DNA from: Clostridia bacterium
GTDB lineage: Bacteria; Bacillota; Clostridia; Oscillospirales; CAG-272
Direction of reading: 5' to 3'
NCBI GenBank assembly: GCA_017412675.1
Contig: JAFPWV010000019.1
Location: 1-42,703 of the forward strand
Length of the DNA stretch: 42,703 bases
The position numbers and the translations under genes are program-made. The notes under the pieces are model-generated. The model did not search any database, was not told the origin of the DNA, and worked only from the letters and a program-made list of their open reading frames with translations. Positions 39,263 to 42,703 of the stretch are shown here, piece after piece; within the stretch, counting starts at the first letter, position 1, and every line of letters starts with the position of its first letter.

Positions 39263-42220
39263 AGCCAGGCTCCTCAGCCGGATCTTGACCGCGCCGAGGT
39301 TGGCGATCTCGTCGATCTTGATCTGCGTGTAGTATTTGCCCGCGGCCTCGAGGATGCGCTTGACCTCGTCCGTCGTGATGGCGTCGACGCCGCAGCCGAA
39401 GGACACGAGCTGCACGAGCTGCACGTCGGGATTGTCCGCCGCGAAGGCCGCCGCCCGGTAGAGACGGGAGTGATAGGTCCATTGGTTGAGGACGTGGACG
39501 TCCGGGGTCGCGGCGAGATGGTAGACCGAATCCTCCGAGACGACCGCGAAGCCGAGCGAGACCGCCAGCTTGTCGATCCCGTGGCCGATCTCCGCGTCGG
39601 CGTGGTAGGGACGCCCGGCGAGGATCATCACGGGACGGCGGTTTTCGCGCGCCCAGCGGACCGCCCGCTCGCCCTCTGCCTTGACCGCATCGCCGAATTC
39701 CCCGAGCATCCGGAAGCCCTCGGAAACGGCGCGGCGGATCTCAGCGCGGCGTATGCCCGGGAACCGGTCCCTGAATTCGCGCCAGAGGCCGTCCGCCAGT
39801 TCTCCTTCGCTGTCGAGGGAGAGATAGGGGTAGAGGAAGCGGACCTTCCGGAGGCTGTCCATGTTGCCGCGGAGCAGCTCGCTGTAATACGCGACGACCG
39901 GGCAGTTATAGTGGTTGTCGGAGGCGTGCTCGTCGAGGTTCCACGTCATGCGGGGATAGAAGACGGCGGGGACTCCCTCTTCCACGAGCTTTTCGATATG
40001 GCCGTGCATGATCTTCGCGGGATAGCACGCCGTGTCGGACGGGATCGAGAACTGCCCCTTTTCGTAGATCGCCTTCGAGGACATCCCGGAGAGGACCGGG
40101 GTGAAGCCGAGCGAGCGGAAGACGCCGACCCAGAGCGGGAGGAGCTCGTACATCCCGAGGCAGAGCGGAAGCCCGATCGCGCCGCGCGGACCGACCTCTT
40201 CGGGGATCGTGTCGGGCGCGAGGGAGAGGAGGTAGTTCCGCTTGAATTCGTGCAGGTTCGGGACGCCGCGGTTGACGGCCGCCATGCCCGCGCCTTTCTC
40301 GCATTTGTTACCGGAGATGAAGCGTGCGCCGCCCGAGAAGGTGTTGACGGTCAAGAGGCACCGGTTGGTGCAGCCCTGGCAGGTCGCGGTCTTCGAGGTG
40401 TGGGTGAAGGAGGCGAGGGCGTCCTTCGAGATGAGTCTGGTGGGCTCGCCGGTCTTTTCCGCGCGTTCCTTTGCCCAGAGCGCCGCGCCGTAGGCTCCCA
40501 TGAGCCCCGCGATGTCCGGCCGGACGACCTCGCGCCCGATCTCCCGCTCGAAGGCGCGCAGAACGGCGTCGTTGTAGAAGGTGCCGCCCTGCACGACGAT
40601 GTGCTGCCCGAGCTCGTCGGGGGAGTGCGCGCGGATGACCTTGTAGATCGCGTTCTTGACGACGGAGAGGGAGAGGCCCGCCGAGATGTCCTCCACGGTC
40701 GCGCCGTCCTTCTGGGACTGCTTGACCTGCGAATTCATGAAGACGGTGCAGCGGCTCCCGAGATTGACCGGCGCCTCGGCGAAGAGGGCCTTTTGGGCGA
40801 ATTCCGCCGACGTGCAGCCCATGGAGCGGGCGAAGGTCTCGATGAAGGACCCGCATCCGGAGGAGCAGGCCTCGTTGAGCATGATCCGGTCGACCGCGCC
40901 GTTCTTGATCTTGAAGCACTTGATGTCCTGCCCGCCGATGTCGAGGATGAAGTCGACGTCGGGCATGAAGGTCTTCGCGGCGGTGTAGTGCGCGACGGTC
41001 TCGACGATGCCGTAATCGACGCCGAACGCGTGCCGGATCAGCTCCTCGCCGTAACCCGTGACGGCCGCGCCGAGGAACGTGACGTCCGCCGGGGCGGTTT
41101 CGTAGATGTTCGTGAGCTCCTGCCGCACGATCGAGACGGGATCGCCGTGGTTGGAGGCGTAGTATGTATAGAGCAGCTCGCCCGCGGATCCGATGACTGC
41201 GAGCTTGGTGGTCGTGCTGCCGCAGTCGATGCCGATCGCCGCCGGACCGTGATAGTCCGCGAGGGAGGCGAGGGGGACGGATGCCTTCCGGTGGCGCGCG
41301 GCGAAGGTCTCGTATTCTTCGCGGTCCCGGAAGAGCGGCTCGGTGCGGGTCGATGTGGAGCGGATCTTCGCGCCTTCGATCTTCGAGATGAAGCCGTCGA
41401 GGTCGCAGAGATCGATGTCGTCCGAGACGCGGACGGTGCGGGAATACAGCGCGGCGCCGAGAGAGACGGCATTGCGGGCATATTCCGGGAAGATGGCGTT
41501 GTCCGGGGAGAGGCCGAGCGTCTCGACGAAGCGTTCGCGCAGCCCGCGGCAGAAGTACAGCGGCCCGCCGAGGAACATGACGCGTCCCTCGATGCGGCGG
41601 CCCTGCGCGAGTCCGGCGACGGTCTGGTTGACGACCGCCTGATAGATCGACGCGGCGATGTCCTCCTTGGACGCGCCTTGGTTGAGGAGGGGCTGGACGT
41701 CCGATTTGGCGAAGACGCCGCAGCGCGACGCGATCGGGTAGATCTTTTTGTGCCGCAGGGCGAGCTCGTCCATTTCGTCGGGCGTGACGTCGAGGAGGGA
41801 GGCCATCTGGTCGATGAACGCCCCGGTCCCGCCCGCGCAGGTGCCGTTCATGCGCTCGTCGGTGCCGCCCTGCCAGAAGATGATCTTCGCGTCCTCGCCG
41901 CCGAGCTCGATGACGACGGAGATATTCTTTTCGAGTTTCTTGATGACCTCTCCGGTGGCCCAGACCTCCTGCACGAAGGGGATGCCCGCACCCTGCGCCA
42001 AGCCGAGACCGGCGGAGCCGGAGATGGCGGAGGTGAAGCGCTCCTTGCCGAGGACGGGGGCGGCTTCCCCGAGCATCTCGACGAGGGATTCGCGGATGCG
42101 GGAATAATGCCGCCGGTATGCGGTATAGACGATGTCGTCCCCGCGCAAAACGGCGATCTTGGCGGTGGTGGAGCCCACGTCGACGCCGAGGGAGAGGGGA
42201 AGTGTAGCGGAATGATTCAT
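39251..42220 (-). CDS. Acyl-CoA dehydratase activase with two ASKHA ATPase domains
   Basis: A 989-residue protein. It holds two ASKHA (BadF/HgdC-type) domains: the first from LGVDVGSTTAKIAVL (about 11-25) with GGEDAKIIF and an NGTCAGGTGAFIDQM Cys motif, the second from IGIDCGSTTTKLAVIG (about 332-347) with GGQDIKCFKI and a LNEACSSGCGSFIETF Cys motif. Each Cys motif is expected to ligate a [4Fe-4S] cluster shared by a dimer, and ATP hydrolysis drives electron injection into a dehydratase. The last 350 residues resemble DUF2229-type activase extensions (SDTACYPAKIMHGH, AGRPYHADAEIGHG, VSFGCGVDAI). In many Clostridia this continues into the neighbouring smaller protein. AAGGAA about 11 bases before the ATG supports the start. 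Confidence 0.88.
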   Translation of the reverse strand: MNHSATLPLSLGVDVGSTTAKIAVLRGDDIVYTAYRRHYSRIRESLVEMLGEAAPVLGKERFTSAISGSAGLGLAQGAGIPFVQEVWATGEVIKKLEKNISVVIELGGEDAKIIFWQGGTDERMNGTCAGGTGAFIDQMASLLDVTPDEMDELALRHKKIYPIASRCGVFAKSDVQPLLNQGASKEDIAASIYQAVVNQTVAGLAQGRRIEGRVMFLGGPLYFCRGLRERFVETLGLSPDNAIFPEYARNAVSLGAALYSRTVRVSDDIDLCDLDGFISKIEGAKIRSTSTRTEPLFRDREEYETFAARHRKASVPLASLADYHGPAAIGIDCGSTTTKLAVIGSAGELLYTYYASNHGDPVSIVRQELTNIYETAPADVTFLGAAVTGYGEELIRHAFGVDYGIVETVAHYTAAKTFMPDVDFILDIGGQDIKCFKIKNGAVDRIMLNEACSSGCGSFIETFARSMGCTSAEFAQKALFAEAPVNLGSRCTVFMNSQVKQSQKDGATVEDISAGLSLSVVKNAIYKVIRAHSPDELGQHIVVQGGTFYNDAVLRAFEREIGREVVRPDIAGLMGAYGAALWAKERAEKTGEPTRLISKDALASFTHTSKTATCQGCTNRCLLTVNTFSGGARFISGNKCEKGAGMAAVNRGVPNLHEFKRNYLLSLAPDTIPEEVGPRGAIGLPLCLGMYELLPLWVGVFRSLGFTPVLSGMSSKAIYEKGQFSIPSDTACYPAKIMHGHIEKLVEEGVPAVFYPRMTWNLDEHASDNHYNCPVVAYYSELLRGNMDSLRKVRFLYPYLSLDSEGELADGLWREFRDRFPGIRRAEIRRAVSEGFRMLGEFGDAVKAEGERAVRWARENRRPVMILAGRPYHADAEIGHGIDKLAVSLGFAVVSEDSVYHLAATPDVHVLNQWTYHSRLYRAAAFAADNPDVQLVQLVSFGCGVDAITTDEVKRILEAAGKYYTQIKIDEIANLGAVKIRLRSLAAVL

Positions 42221-42253
42221 GCGGAACGAAATTCCTTTATTCCTTTATGATAT

Positions 42254-42297
42254 CGGAAAAAAGCCGCAGAAACCCAGCCGGGGCGCGGTCTGCCGAA
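42254..42297 (-). promoter_or_regulatory. Terminator-like hairpin in the activase leader
   Basis: Read on the minus strand, GCAGA and TCTGC, extended by further imperfect pairs, form a GC-rich hairpin that is followed by six T residues, about 35 bases before the activase ATG. It lies downstream of the best promoter candidate (42347-42375), so it could act as a transcription attenuator; alternatively it ends a gene entering from beyond the right edge. Confidence 0.45.
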
Positions 42298-42313
42298 AAT
42301 ACTTTGAGATTGA

Positions 42314-42375
42314 AATGATAAAGAAATGGCTATCATTCCATTCTTCATGATAGCGCATGAGGGGGAGAAAATCAA
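42314..42375 (-). promoter_or_regulatory. Candidate promoter and overlapping operator of the activase gene
   Basis: Read on the minus strand: TTGATT (42370-42375), a 17-base spacer and TATCAT (42347-42352). Just downstream, AATGATA (42314-42320) and TATCATT (42331-42337) form an inverted repeat with a 10-base gap, placed where a repressor bound there would cover the predicted transcription start. The region is AT-rich compared with its surroundings. Confidence 0.5.
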
Positions 42376-42439
42376 AGACTTTATTTAAACTTTTTATGAT
42401 TTTTCTTTCTGTTTCGACCATCTGCGCGGCTGCGCTTGC

Positions 42440-42703
42440 GGATGATATGATTCCGCACCTATCGTGCGGGGAATGAGGAAGAAAGCCCTTCGGGGCTTTC
42501 AGGGATCGCCTGCGCGGCTGGCGGACAAGAGGGCTCCGGAGCCGCCCTCTTGTCAATCACCGCTCCCAGAGGCGCGTTCCCCGCCTCTGGACTCCACCCC
42601 CTCAACGTGCGTACCTTGGATTTTCTTGCAGCGTTGCTCCATTACGTCTGGTCCCACGGCGGATGGAACAAGTTCCATCTCGCCTTTCGCACGTTGGATT
42701 AAC
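42440..42703. other. Non-coding region with a chain of hairpins and a nested structured element
   Basis: No gene is recognisable in this stretch. Five hairpins follow one another: CCGCAC/GTGCGG near 42453-42469; GAAAGCCC with GGGCTTTC around a TTCG loop (42481-42500); an 11-bp stem (42524-42534 with 42544-42554); a 9-bp stem (42566-42574 with 42582-42590); and a larger module in which CAACGTGCG (42603-42611) pairs with CGCACGTTG (42688-42696), enclosing a 12-bp bulged hairpin (42658-42684). This looks like a structured RNA or a non-autonomous repeat element; it matches no RNA family that I can recall. Confidence 0.5.

Noticed and set aside
39470-42250. Very long open frame on the plus strand opposite the large activase gene
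   Set aside because: The translation is repetitive Asp/Val/Glu/Arg-rich sequence without domains, an antisense shadow; the minus-strand protein shows two clear ASKHA domains.
42245-42556. Small minus-strand gene of about 100 codons
   Set aside because: It starts and ends inside hairpin-rich DNA, has a composition unlike the neighbouring genes and overlaps the promoter and leader signals of the activase gene.

Overview
The window is GC-rich, dense bacterial DNA and reads like a high-GC anaerobic member of the Clostridia (Bacillota). The signs are the DUF512 protein-der-plsY order, an ecfA1-ecfA2-ecfT-truA run, a ClpE-type unfoldase, a YerB-like (DUF3048) lipoprotein, a reverse rubrerythrin and a large 2-hydroxyacyl-CoA dehydratase activase. 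Ribosome binding sites are mostly AAGGAGG-like, and the clear promoters are TTGnnn/TATAAT types with 17-base spacers. I cannot name the genus. No tRNA, rRNA, CRISPR array, transposase or prophage gene is visible.

Layout. 1-6266 (+): the end of an endonuclease/exonuclease/phosphatase-family gene, a GNAT acetyltransferase, a membrane-anchored PpiC-type foldase, a beta-helix (putative glycosidase) protein and an alpha/beta hydrolase. 6334-10078 (-): an operon for a sugar-binding lipoprotein, a PfkB kinase and a mannitol-1-phosphate-dehydrogenase-like enzyme. 10278-11842 (+): an ArsC/Spx-fold protein without its cysteine and an SLH-VanY carboxypeptidase. 12035-20092 (+): a long collinear block of DUF512/radical SAM protein, der, plsY, a methyltransferase, a PHP-domain protein and a class II aldolase/SDR fusion. 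20401-23601 (-): reverse rubrerythrin, a repeat-rich DUF3048 lipoprotein and a membrane M28 peptidase. 23790-30403 (+): asnS with a frameshift, ruvC, an RlmI-like methyltransferase, the shared module of an ECF vitamin transporter and truA. 30513-37807 (+): a DUF5711-like membrane protein, a CvpA-like protein, a ClpE-like unfoldase and a giant P-type-ATPase-like protein. 37902-42220 (-): a two-part 2-hydroxyacyl-CoA dehydratase activase. 42221-42703: a long non-coding region full of hairpins.

The most unusual gene is at 34967-37807. It keeps the whole P2-type cation ATPase architecture (A, P and N domains and about ten membrane segments), yet every catalytic signature (TGES, DKTGT, KGAPE, the TGD motif, GDGxND) has been replaced while the 946-codon frame stays open. 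It therefore looks like a maintained pseudoenzyme, not a decaying gene. It follows a ClpE-like unfoldase whose second Walker B aspartate is valine, and the two sit in one run with two other membrane proteins. Other oddities are an ArsC/Spx-fold protein with serine at the catalytic cysteine position, a single-base frameshift in asnS, an activase that is usually one polypeptide split in two, a membrane hairpin inserted inside an M28 catalytic domain, a tight cluster of DnaA-box-like 9-mers, and a nested-hairpin element at the right edge.

How the genes work together: most of the window is housekeeping (tRNA charging and modification, ribosome assembly, phospholipid synthesis, recombination, vitamin uptake) in collinear runs with overlapping start and stop codons. 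Between these runs lie short catabolic modules for carbohydrates and anaerobe-specific redox proteins.
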